Shown: piece after piece, positions 49,637-58,835 of the stretch | How the letters are laid out: every line of letters begins with the position of its first letter | How positions within the stretch are numbered: the stretch's first letter is position 1 | Assembly: GCF_000178835.2 (NCBI RefSeq) | Contig: NC_015275.1 | Location: 4,059,001-4,123,000, forward strand | Origin: Cellulosilyticum lentocellum DSM 5427 | Lineage (GTDB): Bacteria; Bacillota; Clostridia; Lachnospirales; Cellulosilyticaceae | Direction of reading: 5' to 3' | Length of the DNA stretch: 64,000 nt | Made by a program: the position numbers and the translations under genes | Notes under the pieces: generated by a model | Seen by the model: only the letters and a program-made list of their open reading frames with translations | What the model was told of the DNA's origin: nothing | Database searches by the model: none

Positions 49637-49924
49637 TTATTTTCTTTGCTGTCTTCTTAATGCTTCCTGTCTTCTTTTCTCTTCTTCAGCCCTTTGTATA
49701 GCTTGCTGTAAACTATACAATTGACTTTTTATTTGTTTTAATTGATTTTGCCCCTTACCTGATTGCTGTGTATATTCTGCATAACTATCTTTAAAGGCCT
49801 CAAATGATATACCCTTCCAGTATAACCCACCTTTCTGCACAGACTGATTTAGACATTTATCATCATTAAATAAAGTGTCTAGGCGCCTACTAATTCTGCT
49901 AACTGTACTATCAAGTTCTGCCAT
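49637..49924 (-). CDS. WXG100/Lap-like partner of the Gly/Ala-rich effector
   Basis: 95 residues from the ATG behind GGGAGG; an in-frame ATG ten codons upstream is not supported by spacing. Helical hairpin with W-K-G turn (L-Y-W-K-G-I-S-F-E-A-F-K) and an Arg/Glu-rich tail (E-E-K-R-R-Q-E-A-L-R-R-Q). It lies just after the terminator of the core WXG100 pair and before the effector, so it heads the first toxin operon. Confidence 0.78.
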   Translation of the reverse strand: MAELDSTVSRISRRLDTLFNDDKCLNQSVQKGGLYWKGISFEAFKDSYAEYTQQSGKGQNQLKQIKSQLYSLQQAIQRAEEEKRRQEALRRQQRK

Positions 49925-49973
49925 ATTCTCCTCCCTTATTACAATATCTATCAAGAAACTATATCATTCAAAT

Positions 49974-50001
49974 AAAAGGATTACAATCTTGTAATCCTTT
50001 T
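49974..50001 (-). terminator. Perfect hairpin terminator ending the core Tad/T7SS operon
   Basis: AAAAGGATTACAA and its complement with a two-base loop, identical to the copy at 35464-35491. It follows the second WXG100 gene by eleven bases, and the minus strand then shows TTATTTGAAT. It probably marks the end of the long operon that begins near 63.4 kb. Confidence 0.75.
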
Positions 50002-50012
50002 ATTTCCCCTTA

Positions 50013-50306
50013 CTATTTACTCAATTGAGCAGCAATCTCTTGTTCTTCTTTTTCCTTAGCATCAGCTGTTGCTTTAACTTCAAGGCTAATGTTTGTTACA
50101 CATTCAATAAGTTTCTTAACATTTGGCTCAATCTTATTGTATTGATCTAGGAATTTCTTCCCAGAATCACCTTTCCACCAAGAAGATGTTTCTTCAATAA
50201 GTTTTTTAACTTGTTTCATTTGTTTGTCTAGCTCTTTTGCTTGATTATCAATACTAGTCGTCGTTTTTCTGGCTCTTGCGACGTCAAATTCCATCATTTC
50301 TGCCAT
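50013..50306 (-). CDS. WXG100 protein (EsxA-like, second of pair)
   Basis: 97 residues, W-K-G turn in S-S-W-W-K-G-D-S-G-K-K-F, two long helices and no signal peptide, as expected for the WXG100 family. It follows the first WXG100 gene by about 30 bases in the core operon behind essC. The pair probably forms a heterodimer, or two homodimers, that EssC exports and that may gate the ATPase. The protein is identical to the duplicate at 35503-35796. Confidence 0.9.
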   Translation of the reverse strand: MAEMMEFDVARARKTTTSIDNQAKELDKQMKQVKKLIEETSSWWKGDSGKKFLDQYNKIEPNVKKLIECVTNISLEVKATADAKEKEEQEIAAQLSK

Positions 50307-50338
50307 GGTTAATTCCTCCCTTAATATGTACTCTTTTA

Positions 50339-50626
50339 TTATTTAAATGATGCTGCAATTTTCTTTTCTGTTTGTTCTTTGATGTCAGCAATTTTCCCCA
50401 ATTGAGTGCCAATATCTGTTACCAGCTTAGAAAGTTCTACTAAGCTTGGTGCAAACTTGGTGTACTGTGCATTAAATGCATCTTGTGAATCACCTTTCCA
50501 GTAGCTGTTTACATCTTTGATGTCTTTGTCTAAGTTACTTTTGATACCGTCCACTTTTTTGGCTTCTGATTTTAACTTTGTTGACATGGTTTTGGCTTGT
50601 CCAACGCTAAACGTCATTTGTGCCAT
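50339..50626 (-). CDS. WXG100 protein (EsxA-like, first of pair)
   Basis: 95 residues, W-K-G turn in S-Y-W-K-G-D-S-Q-D-A-F, helix-turn-helix hairpin with lysine-rich end. It lies 28 bases after the essC stop, the typical place for a core WXG100 substrate. The protein is identical to the duplicate at 35829-36116, with only silent base changes. Confidence 0.9.
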   Translation of the reverse strand: MAQMTFSVGQAKTMSTKLKSEAKKVDGIKSNLDKDIKDVNSYWKGDSQDAFNAQYTKFAPSLVELSKLVTDIGTQLGKIADIKEQTEKKIAASFK

Positions 50627-50653
50627 AATTAATCTCTCCTTTTAAATTTAAAT

Positions 50654-53600
50654 TTATATAGTCGCTAATTTTAGCGGTATATACTTGTTCTTGGTTATTA
50701 AGTAGCCATCCCCTAATTGCATTTCTTTTTCATAATAACCATAAGGTACTCGTATATTGTATAAACTTTGCTCTTTTATACTGCCTAGCAATACCCCTAC
50801 TTGTGCTTCTTTGATAGCCTTTACTAGACCATCCCAGTTTTCATTGTATTCAGCTTCTATGCCTGCTGCTAAAATGATTACTTTTAAGCCATAACACTTT
50901 TTGATAACAAACTCCATTAATTCTTTAAAATCAAAGTCGCCATCTTCTGCAAACTCATTTATATTATCAAATGCAATGACAATTTGCTTCCAACTTGTAT
51001 ATACCTGATTCACATCCCCATTATTTCTTCTACACTCATTAAGTTCTTCTCTTCTTTGCTCTAGCGTATCTCTTAATTCACTAGTGATCTCTTCTATCTC
51101 ACCATTCTTAAGATCAAAATGTTCTATCTCCTGAGCTAAGTTAAAGAGCCCCATATTGTTAGAATCTGCTAGATAAAGTTGCAATTGTTCTTCCCCAACT
51201 TTTTTTCTAATTGCCTTAATCCATGAGATGAGAGTTGTGCTCTTACCTGTTTGTACCTCTCCAGCTACCATAATGGCTATATTCGTCTTAAGATCTATGG
51301 TTACTGGTAACATATCATTCTGATTAAGACCAATAGTAAGCATATCAGGTGAGGTTTCTTGGTTAATCTTTAGAATGCTTATACGTTCTGGCATTTGTGG
51401 AATAGGGACAGCCTTTTTTATACCATCCATCTTATTAAAATACTTCACTACATCCAAAATCGTTTGTTCCTTACCATATGGTAAGGTTGCTTGAAACTCT
51501 ACTGGGTATTCCACTTTAATAAGACCTCTTCCAAGTACCTTATCTGGTACTAAGCCTTCTGTTCTTCCCACTACATTTGAGTACTCTGTTTCATCTGTCA
51601 ACTGCAACGAAATAGCCATTTTAAAGTTAATGCTAAATTTGTACCTTATTAGAGTCGGGCTATTAGAGGTAACAATTAGATAAATACCATATTTTAGTCC
51701 CTCTCTAGAAAGAGTAAGAATCTTTTCATCTACTTCTTCATAGGTTTCACTTAATGCAAAATAATTATCTATAACTAAAATAATATATGGGAATTTTTGT
51801 TCTGACATTTTATTATAAGCCTGTATATTCGCTACAAAATGCTGCGCCATTGCTTCTTTACGTTCTTCCATCATTCTAAAAATAAAGAGCATAAATTGAT
51901 TAATCTTATCTTCATCCTCAATGCTCATTACACCACCACAGTGAGGCATTTGCTCATACTTCTTAAGCGTTCCCCCACCAAAGTCCATAATGTATAAGCT
52001 AAATTGCTGTGGACTATAGCGATAGGCAAGAGACATCACAATTCCTTCTATTAGAGTAGTCTTCCCTGTACCTGCTGCTCCATAAATAATAAGGTTTCCT
52101 TCGGAGGTAAAATTCAATGCCAATGCTTCTTGCTTCTGCCCTTTAGGGTCATCCTCAATACCAATAGTTGCAATTAATTCTTCATTTTGATTTTGCCATA
52201 CTTCTTTTTGCTTATCTTCTTCTGGCTTGATATAATCTAATACTTCATCTAAATAGATAGTCTCAGCTAATGGTGGTAGCCATGGTCCCTTAAGTGCTTC
52301 TATCTGATTTTCTTTAGCTACTGCTGTAATATATTCCACCATTGCCTTAAGCTGTGAATCTCTTTCTGACTTATCTACATGCTCTTGATCCGTTGGATAA
52401 ATCTGCGCACTTCTGCCATCCAGATTAACTTTAAATAGTTTCTTTTTACCCTTACTTTTCTTACTAGCCTGCCCATCAGGATCATAATCTGCTCCCGAGA
52501 AAGTAGATTGAAACATCTCAAATATTTCATCATTACCGACTTGAATATACCCACGACCTGGTTCCTTAATCATAGCTGCATCAGGCCGTTTAATAACATC
52601 CCTACTATCCGTCTCATCTTGAACCTTTAAGCAAATTTTAAAACGTGAGTTACTCCAAATCTGGTCATCTACTACACCTGCCGGTTTTTGTGTTGCTAAG
52701 ATAAGGTGAACACCTAAGCTTCGTCCAACCCTGGCTGCACTAACTAATTCCTTCATAAAATCAGGTTGCTCAGCCTTAAGCTCAGCGAACTCATCTGCAA
52801 TCATAATGAGATGAGGTAGTGGTTCTTTAGCTTTACCGGCATGATAGAGCTTTTGGTATTTATCAATATTATTCACTTCATGGGCTGAAAATATAGCTTG
52901 TCTTCTCTTAAGCTCACTCTTAATAGAAACAAGTGCCCTTGTTGTTTGATTTCCACCTAAGTTAGTAATAGTACCTACCAGATGAGGCATGCCTTTAAAA
53001 ACATCGGCCATGCCTCCACCTTTATAGTCAATAAGTACAAAAACTACATCATGTGGATGAAAGTTAATTGCCAAAGAAATAATAATACTTTGTAAAAGTT
53101 CACTTTTACCTGATCCTGTCGTCCCCGCTACAAGTCCATGAGGTCCATGACTTGTTTCATAAGCTTGCATATCTAAATTAAATAACTCGCCACCAGCTCT
53201 AGCACCTATAGGTACCCCCATACCATTGTATGTTTTATTAGCTCGCCACTTATTTAATACATCTACATCTTCTACCCTTTTAGCTGACATGGTTTCTAGT
53301 AAAGTAATAGATTTGGGTAAGGTGAAATTAGCAGAAGATTTTTTCAAGCGTACAGGTGCTAAATATCGGCTTGCTTTTTCTAACTCTTCAGCATTTACAG
53401 CATCTACATTAAAAGTAACCTGTATGCCGTTATCCTTATTAGCATAGTTGCCTACCTGCCCTTGAAGAGTTACAACACTCCTACAATTCATTGGTAAATA
53501 CTCTTTGCGCTCCGCTGTGAAAATTGTAGAAACACCTAGATGACGATGTCCACTAAAAAGATATTTACTAATTGCTTCTTCTTCTAAAAGCTCAGAGTCA

Positions 53601-54562
53601 GATACGACAAATACATATTGTGAAAAGCTATAAGCGCCTTGATCGGACTTGCTTACTCTATTTTCTCTTTCTTTAAACTGCTCAAAAAGAATACCTAATG
53701 TATTATGCGCTATAGCTGAACCACACATCATAAAACGAATTCTAAAATCATCATCCCATACATGTGGTAGATACTTAATCCACTCCCACTCTGCAAGCTC
53801 ATCTTCTTTTAACAGAAGAACTAATTTTACATCTTGATAGCAATGATTAGTTACTATCTGTAAGGCAAGTACTTTAAGTAATTCTCTTACTTCTTTTTCA
53901 CTTCCCGCAATTCCACAGAGCTCTGACTTTAAGATTTCTAGACATACAGGTAAATCACTTACCATTTCAAAAGCTTTCCCTAATTTTTCTGGTTCTTCTT
54001 GAAGAGGATCTGGCTCCAAAAGTAGCCCAGCCTTTTGATATTTAGGCTGTAAAGAAGCAGGAATACTTCCAATTCCCATACGCACTGACAAAAAATCTTC
54101 ATGTGCAGGTGTCCTCTCCCATAATTTACTGTCAGTACTCTTTAACCTATCTAAGCAATCAGCTGGTGATGGATTAATCTCATTCATAGCTACGATTTGT
54201 TGCTCTTTGGCTAGAGTAAACTCTGTCTTTAAATCATTGATTAACTGTAAATATTTTTTCTTTCTTGTTCTTATGTACTTTTTATACTTCTTTATCTGAC
54301 TGGTTGCATTAAGTATGGATATAAATATTGTTACAGCAGTTGTAGCCATTGTGATATAGATATAAAAAGAATTGGATTTCATTGCCATACTCATTAACAC
54401 GGAACCTGCAATCATCACTGCTGGTGGTAATAATATACTCAGCCACCCAATCTCTGGTTTATCTTGATTGGATGGTGGTGCTGGGATCTCCACTTCTCCT
54501 TTAGGTAGTTCTGGTAGAAAACGTGGTGGTCTACTAAAAATAATGCCCTTATTTTCCTCCAT
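50654..54562 (-). CDS. essC: EssC-like FtsK/SpoIIIE ATPase of the type VII secretion system, without FHA domains
   Basis: 1302 residues. Short cytoplasmic N terminus with F-S-R-P-P-R, two transmembrane helices (~40-85, L-L-P-P-A-V-M-I-A-G-S-V-L), a domain of unknown function and three FtsK/SpoIIIE ATPase domains. Their P-loops are G-T-T-G-S-G-K-S (~482), G-A-A-G-T-G-K-T (~830) and G-E-V-Q-T-G-K-S (~1104); the first also has V-L-I-D-Y-K-G-G-G-M and H-L-I-M-I-A-D-E. It is the motor that recognises WXG100-bound effectors and drives export. Staphylococcal and Bacillus EssC/YukB carry two N-terminal FHA domains, absent here, making it closer to the mycobacterial EccC layout. It is downstream of YukD- and propeller-encoding genes in the same operon. 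Confidence 0.93.
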   Translation of the reverse strand: MEENKGIIFSRPPRFLPELPKGEVEIPAPPSNQDKPEIGWLSILLPPAVMIAGSVLMSMAMKSNSFYIYITMATTAVTIFISILNATSQIKKYKKYIRTRKKKYLQLINDLKTEFTLAKEQQIVAMNEINPSPADCLDRLKSTDSKLWERTPAHEDFLSVRMGIGSIPASLQPKYQKAGLLLEPDPLQEEPEKLGKAFEMVSDLPVCLEILKSELCGIAGSEKEVRELLKVLALQIVTNHCYQDVKLVLLLKEDELAEWEWIKYLPHVWDDDFRIRFMMCGSAIAHNTLGILFEQFKERENRVSKSDQGAYSFSQYVFVVSDSELLEEEAISKYLFSGHRHLGVSTIFTAERKEYLPMNCRSVVTLQGQVGNYANKDNGIQVTFNVDAVNAEELEKASRYLAPVRLKKSSANFTLPKSITLLETMSAKRVEDVDVLNKWRANKTYNGMGVPIGARAGGELFNLDMQAYETSHGPHGLVAGTTGSGKSELLQSIIISLAINFHPHDVVFVLIDYKGGGMADVFKGMPHLVGTITNLGGNQTTRALVSIKSELKRRQAIFSAHEVNNIDKYQKLYHAGKAKEPLPHLIMIADEFAELKAEQPDFMKELVSAARVGRSLGVHLILATQKPAGVVDDQIWSNSRFKICLKVQDETDSRDVIKRPDAAMIKEPGRGYIQVGNDEIFEMFQSTFSGADYDPDGQASKKSKGKKKLFKVNLDGRSAQIYPTDQEHVDKSERDSQLKAMVEYITAVAKENQIEALKGPWLPPLAETIYLDEVLDYIKPEEDKQKEVWQNQNEELIATIGIEDDPKGQKQEALALNFTSEGNLIIYGAAGTGKTTLIEGIVMSLAYRYSPQQFSLYIMDFGGGTLKKYEQMPHCGGVMSIEDEDKINQFMLFIFRMMEERKEAMAQHFVANIQAYNKMSEQKFPYIILVIDNYFALSETYEEVDEKILTLSREGLKYGIYLIVTSNSPTLIRYKFSINFKMAISLQLTDETEYSNVVGRTEGLVPDKVLGRGLIKVEYPVEFQATLPYGKEQTILDVVKYFNKMDGIKKAVPIPQMPERISILKINQETSPDMLTIGLNQNDMLPVTIDLKTNIAIMVAGEVQTGKSTTLISWIKAIRKKVGEEQLQLYLADSNNMGLFNLAQEIEHFDLKNGEIEEITSELRDTLEQRREELNECRRNNGDVNQVYTSWKQIVIAFDNINEFAEDGDFDFKELMEFVIKKCYGLKVIILAAGIEAEYNENWDGLVKAIKEAQVGVLLGSIKEQSLYNIRVPYGYYEKEMQLGDGYLITKNKYIPLKLATI

Positions 54563-54593
54563 AATAGCTATTTCCCTTCCTTGTTTATCTTAA

Positions 54594-55418
54594 CTAAAAT
54601 GATTCAATGACTGGTATTGCTTTTCCCCCTTGAATAGGTGCTTTCATCCATATTTTTGTATCCTTACTCAAATAATATAGATTGTTATCAATTAAATGAA
54701 GGTAATCAGCTCTCTCCGGTACTATCTTAAATTGCAAATCACTTTCTATACTATATCTATAAATGTGAGAGTTTTCTTTTGCATTACTATAAAAGATCTG
54801 TCCATCTATAGCTAGGATACTACTTGTCATACTCCCCTCTATAGTCTTTGCATCTCCATTTTCTAAATCGATATAACTTAATATGTATTCTTGCTCTTTA
54901 TCTGCAAAGACCAGATAATTCCCATTACAAATTAAACGTATAGCTTGGTGTTTACTAATTTTCTCATTTTCCCTGCCATTAAAAGATGTCATAAAGATTC
55001 CTCTTTCATTGCTATAACATATACCTTTCTGTGTTATAACAAAATTAGAAATCTCCTGGTCTATAATGCTATGTACTGCTCTGTCTTCTATGCCATAGCA
55101 ATAGAGCTGCCGATTTTTCTCATTAATATAAAAGAGGTCACTTTTATGTCGTTGTAAAAGATAAACTGGCTCCTTTACCAATGTTACCTCTATTCCATCA
55201 CCTATAGACATTCTACAAAGGTATCTATCCTTCAGTTCATCACTATAGTAAATATATGCCTCATCTTCATTCATAAACCAAGGCATTATCTCCTTTAATT
55301 CTTGACATCTACCACCTTGAAGCCAGTACATTCCTGCTCCTTTTACTTTATTACCAATAACAACTTTGTCCTCAATTTGACAAATCAACCCTCCATTTTG
55401 TATATTATTAGCTTTCAT
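54594..55418 (-). CDS. Beta-propeller-like protein (DUF5050-type) in the T7SS operon
   Basis: 274 residues, no signal peptide or membrane segment, built of about six repeats of four strands with recurring I-Y-Y-S-D, L-F-Y-I-N-E-K, I-F-Y-S-N and L-Y-Y-L-S-K-D blocks, as in DUF5050 or Kelch-like propellers. It starts twelve bases after the YukD gene and ends about 30 bases before essC, so it is a core operon member. Classical T7SSb loci have no such protein. It may be a cytoplasmic adaptor scaffold, for example between EssC and the Tad-like platform, replacing EssB or the FHA domains; this is inference. Confidence 0.65.
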   Translation of the reverse strand: MKANNIQNGGLICQIEDKVVIGNKVKGAGMYWLQGGRCQELKEIMPWFMNEDEAYIYYSDELKDRYLCRMSIGDGIEVTLVKEPVYLLQRHKSDLFYINEKNRQLYCYGIEDRAVHSIIDQEISNFVITQKGICYSNERGIFMTSFNGRENEKISKHQAIRLICNGNYLVFADKEQEYILSYIDLENGDAKTIEGSMTSSILAIDGQIFYSNAKENSHIYRYSIESDLQFKIVPERADYLHLIDNNLYYLSKDTKIWMKAPIQGGKAIPVIESF

Positions 55419-55429
55419 TTTTTCTCCTC

Positions 55430-55660
55430 TTAAAGTAACGTAATTTGCGAACCATTAAAAACACCTTCTTTTATAAGTACTTCATCCTCCCCTAGTATTC
55501 TTCCTAGCGGCTCTGCTTGAAGAACCCTTTTAGCCGTGGTTTTAAGATGAAATGCTTCACTAATCATTTCTATCAGTTCACCAGCTGTAATCTCTCCAGG
55601 TATTTTTAGCTCATAACTTGTATCTTTACTTATATTGAGTGTTATAAATATATAATCCAT
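55430..55660 (-). CDS. esaB: YukD/EsaB ubiquitin-like T7SS protein
   Basis: 76 residues with the size and pattern of YukD: beta-hairpin I-F-I-T-L-N-I-S ... Y-E-L-K-I-P, helix with E-L-I-E-M-I-S-E-A-F, and a terminal G-x-Q-I-T-L-L strand. YukD/EsaB is a small ubiquitin-fold protein required for T7SSb function and regulation. It lies between the TadE-like genes and the propeller gene with gaps of about 12 bases, tying the Tad-like and T7SS parts into one transcript. Confidence 0.85.
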   Translation of the reverse strand: MDYIFITLNISKDTSYELKIPGEITAGELIEMISEAFHLKTTAKRVLQAEPLGRILGEDEVLIKEGVFNGSQITLL

Positions 55661-55673
55661 CTTTTGATCTCCT

Positions 55674-56177
55674 TTAATTCTTTACAAATAAGAGATACTC
55701 TTTCTTAAACTCCAAGGCATAATCATCATATTTAGACTTATCTTCTAAAGCCTTTAAGATGCCTACTTTAAACTTATAGTTAGTTTTAGCATAAATCTCA
55801 ACTTGCTTTTTTTCCTTATCATCATAATCGTCACCATCACTAATTTGAAACTCTACATGTATTTCATTGAAATCATCATTATAGGAATCGAATGTCATGG
55901 AGCCATACTCACCTTGGTTTCTAGATGCTTCACTTAAATCTAAACTATTACAGAATGCATCTGAGAAATAATCATAGAATGCTTCTATATCTATTTCTGC
56001 ATCTAGATTCTGCATGCTTTCTTCCTTTAAACTTCTATCTCTGGCAGCGCGGAAGGAATTATTAATGGCTGAATTGATTACTATCTTCTGCCTACAAGCT
56101 TCTGCCATCTCTGTAAAAGGCTGTACTAAACTAGATAGAAAAACAATCCCTAGAACAATGTATGAAAGCTCCCTCAT
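55674..56177 (-). CDS. TadE-like one-helix membrane protein (second)
   Basis: 167 residues. An N-terminal helix (L-S-Y-I-V-L-G-I-V-F-L-S-S-L-V-Q) is followed by an acidic extracytoplasmic domain (I-S-D-G-D-D-Y-D-D-K). The size, topology and position after the Tad platform genes fit TadE/TadF minor pseudopilins, although the classic Glu of a TadE cleavage site is unclear. It lies ten bases after the previous gene and 13 before yukD. It may form the periplasm-equivalent part of a short pilus or channel. Confidence 0.55.
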   Translation of the reverse strand: MRELSYIVLGIVFLSSLVQPFTEMAEACRQKIVINSAINNSFRAARDRSLKEESMQNLDAEIDIEAFYDYFSDAFCNSLDLSEASRNQGEYGSMTFDSYNDDFNEIHVEFQISDGDDYDDKEKKQVEIYAKTNYKFKVGILKALEDKSKYDDYALEFKKEYLLFVKN

Positions 56178-56186
56178 AATTCCCTC

Positions 56187-56672
56187 CTATTTAATAGTGT
56201 AGTAATCCAAATCTTTATAATGTTTCAGGCCTACTGTCTTCATGGTAAAATGCCTATCTAGCTCTTTTGTAATGGTTTTTCCCCATATTTTAACTCTTAA
56301 TGGATACACAGCTCTTATCGTTACCTCAATGGTATGCCCTCTTTGTTGATAAGGTTTATCTTGGTCCATACTAGTCTCAAAGAGTGTTTCATCATCATCA
56401 TAATAATTGTATTCTTTTCCATCTTCTCTGCGTATTGTGATACGAATTTCATCAGAATATTCTTTAAAAATAGGCTTGTCTTGCAGCCTAGATAAAGTAT
56501 CATGGTAATAAGAATCTTTTAAATAATTATCTCCTGCCACTATCTGTGAAAGATTAAAGGTCTCAACAATAAGTGTTGTATACCATGGAAAAAAATAAAT
56601 AAAACTAGTAAACACAAATAGGGCAACTGCTACAATGATACTAATAAGGGTAGCTTTAGCAATACCTCTCAC
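56187..56672 (-). CDS. TadE-like one-helix membrane protein (first)
   Basis: 161 residues: N-terminal membrane helix (A-T-L-I-S-I-I-V-A-V-A-L-F-V-F-T-S-F-I-Y), then a ~130-residue beta-rich extracytoplasmic domain with R-I-T-I-R-R-E-D-G and Y-P-L-R-V-K-I-W. The ATG abuts the stop of the Flp-like gene. The position and topology suggest a minor pseudopilin of the Tad type. Identification by context; sequence similarity is weak. Confidence 0.55.
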   Translation of the reverse strand: MRGIAKATLISIIVAVALFVFTSFIYFFPWYTTLIVETFNLSQIVAGDNYLKDSYYHDTLSRLQDKPIFKEYSDEIRITIRREDGKEYNYYDDDETLFETSMDQDKPYQQRGHTIEVTIRAVYPLRVKIWGKTITKELDRHFTMKTVGLKHYKDLDYYTIK

Positions 56673-56909
56673 TTAAGCCCCTACCATTCCTTGAATTGTA
56701 TCAAATAAGAAAGTCCATACCTCTCCAATCCAACCTTCTAATAACCCACCTTGTAACAAACCAATAACAAACCCAACAATAATAATAATGCCTACTGTGA
56801 TTGCTAATTGTTTGATTCCAAACTCACCTTTTTCTTCCTCTAGTAACTGCTTAGTTTCTGTAAATACCTTTAGTTTAGCTACTTCCATCTTTTCTTTTAT
56901 TTTTTTCAT
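56673..56909 (-). CDS. Flp-pilin-like small membrane protein
   Basis: 78 residues: a charged N-terminal helix (K-E-K-M-E-V-A-K-L-K-V-F-T), then K-G-E-F-G-I-K-Q-L-A-I-T-V-G-I-I-I-I-V-G with a single membrane helix, and a short Trp-containing tail. The Gly-Glu-Phe before a hydrophobic helix recalls Flp prepilins cut by a TadV-type peptidase, which is encoded at the end of the window. However, the conserved Glu-Tyr of true Flp is not in its usual place. It could be the major pseudopilin or a small channel part. Confidence 0.6.
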   Translation of the reverse strand: MKKIKEKMEVAKLKVFTETKQLLEEEKGEFGIKQLAITVGIIIIVGFVIGLLQGGLLEGWIGEVWTFLFDTIQGMVGA

Positions 56910-56973
56910 TTTTAAATCCTCCCTTATTATTTATTAATCTATATGCTCCTATTAAATAGGTTTACATATTTAT

Positions 56974-57855
56974 TTATTGAAACATAGTCATTGACTCCAT
57001 AATGGTAAATAGATAATATACAAAAATATAAATGCCTAATACAATTATTAAAACAAGCTGTATTTTTACATTAGATTTTTCTCTTTTTTCTAACTCATTC
57101 TCTAGTTCTCTTACTCTAAATTCATCAAGTTCATTTTTTAAATAAGCCATTTGTGAGACATTATCATATCCTTTAAGTCTCGTTTCCATGATGTCACAAA
57201 ACTTAATAATATAGTGTAGTGGTACTCTCTTTTTTAACTGCTTTAATACAAACTCTTCTCCAAAATCAATATTATCTAACATAAACCCTAGTTCCTCTGC
57301 CATATAGATATTAGCATTAGGTAAATAATCTCTAATCACATCTGCAAAGAAAATATTAACTGTTTTTGAATACTGATAATACACCATACTGTAAAAGGCG
57401 GGAAAATCATTAGCTATATACTTATTTTTAAGTTCAATTGTTTTTTCTAACTCATCTACAGGGTACAGCCATCCTAAGACAACTAGGATTAAACAAGCAT
57501 ATCCTAACATTGTATTTACTTTAAATGCGAAAATAGAAAATGCTATTGCCATCCCTGCATAAAGAAATTGATTTAATCTCACTTCCTCTGGTGTCATATC
57601 TTTATCCAAACGTTCTAACATTTTCTTTAATCTTTTTCTTTCTGCTTCACTTAGAAGGTAGACTATATACTTCTTTCCAATACGACGCTTGATGGCCTTC
57701 ATCTTTGCTGCTTGTTTCTCTTTTTTAAGTTGCTTTTGGTGAGATCTTGTTCTCTTTTTATGCTTATTACTTACAGGTCTATAATAGGGATATAAGAAAA
57801 CCTTAACTAAGTAAATTACACAGGAAATAATCATTAATTTACTAATAAAAATCAT
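56974..57855 (-). CDS. TadC-like type II secretion F-domain membrane protein
   Basis: About 293 residues from the ATG that overlaps the TadB-like stop by ATGA and lies behind AGGAGGGG; a start 15 codons earlier would extend into the neighbour. Hydrophobic helices near the N terminus (~3-22), the middle (two around 100-140) and the C terminus flank a basic cytoplasmic domain (K-K-R-T-R-S-H-Q-K-Q-L-K-K-E-K). The layout matches TadC, inner-membrane platform of Tad pili. It should pair with the TadB-like protein and be driven by the TadA ATPase. Confidence 0.72.
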   Translation of the reverse strand: MIFISKLMIISCVIYLVKVFLYPYYRPVSNKHKKRTRSHQKQLKKEKQAAKMKAIKRRIGKKYIVYLLSEAERKRLKKMLERLDKDMTPEEVRLNQFLYAGMAIAFSIFAFKVNTMLGYACLILVVLGWLYPVDELEKTIELKNKYIANDFPAFYSMVYYQYSKTVNIFFADVIRDYLPNANIYMAEELGFMLDNIDFGEEFVLKQLKKRVPLHYIIKFCDIMETRLKGYDNVSQMAYLKNELDEFRVRELENELEKREKSNVKIQLVLIIVLGIYIFVYYLFTIMESMTMFQ

Positions 57856-58835
57856 TTTTTCTCCCCTCCTACACTTAAATCTCCTTGAAGGGATTGACAT
57901 CTAGCAAAACTGATACAAATGATACTAATCATTGCCGTATTAATAATCTTTCCAGCTTCGGTTCCCACCATAAATTCTTTAAATCCTTCTACACTAAGCG
58001 CATAAATAAAGAAAACGATAATAATAAAAGTTTTAATTAAAAAATCCCTATTCATCTTTCTAAAAATACGCTCTTTTTTAGCATTCATTTCTCGTAACAC
58101 GGCATTTTCATCTACAATATCTAAAAACACATCTGCCATTCCTTTTCGCTCATTATATTCAAATATAATTGCCTTTTTGGTGAAGTTATCGAACTTACTA
58201 CCTAATTGTTTATTAAGTAATGTAATAGCTTGCTTAAAGGAATATCCATTTTGCTCACAGTTATCAATAAACTGTGCAAAATATGGTCTAATATTAGAAT
58301 TAATGTATTCATCACTTTCCATAACCTTCTTAATAGCTACCAATACACCATCTCTGGCTAATGGACAAATAAGGTCTTCAGCATCCATAATACTCTCTAA
58401 CTTTTCCATTCGAATACTTTTAGACTGCATAACGAAAAAGGTTAATAATCCTATAAAAAGTGCTACTGCAATAACTACTGCTAAGCTGACACTTTGGATA
58501 AACAAAACAATTATTAAAACTATAATAATAAAAAGAATTGATAATAAAGAAGTAAAGCTTTCTAAAGTCAATGGTAAATTAAAGTCTGAAATAAGACTCT
58601 CCACTAACCTATTATATTTTGCAAATAAATTTTCTTTTTCAAGTACAATCTTTTCTCGTTTCATACGTTCTATATAACGTTTTTTATTATAATCTTGAAC
58701 GTAATCGACTAGAGTAGTACTAATATCCATTATTAGTTTATATAAATCATCAAAAATTTTAATATCGAAGAAAAGAAGCATAAATATAAAGGTGGTAGCT
58801 CCAAGAGCTAAACTAACTATCAAAGCTAAATTCAT
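57852..58835 (-). CDS. TadB-like type II secretion F-domain membrane protein
   Basis: 327 residues. One N-terminal helix, two helices around 95-145 (I-I-I-V-L-I-I-V-L-F-I-Q-S-V-S-L-A-V-V-I-A-V-A-L-F), a cytoplasmic domain (Y-I-N-S-N-I-R-P-Y-F-A-Q-F, F-E-Y-N-E-R-K-G-M-A-D) and a C-terminal helix pair, as in TadB. The start overlaps the end of the TadA gene by about 20 bases and the end overlaps the TadC start, indicating coupled translation of the platform. Confidence 0.75.
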   Translation of the reverse strand: MNLALIVSLALGATTFIFMLLFFDIKIFDDLYKLIMDISTTLVDYVQDYNKKRYIERMKREKIVLEKENLFAKYNRLVESLISDFNLPLTLESFTSLLSILFIIIVLIIVLFIQSVSLAVVIAVALFIGLLTFFVMQSKSIRMEKLESIMDAEDLICPLARDGVLVAIKKVMESDEYINSNIRPYFAQFIDNCEQNGYSFKQAITLLNKQLGSKFDNFTKKAIIFEYNERKGMADVFLDIVDENAVLREMNAKKERIFRKMNRDFLIKTFIIIVFFIYALSVEGFKEFMVGTEAGKIINTAMISIICISFARCQSLQGDLSVGGEKK

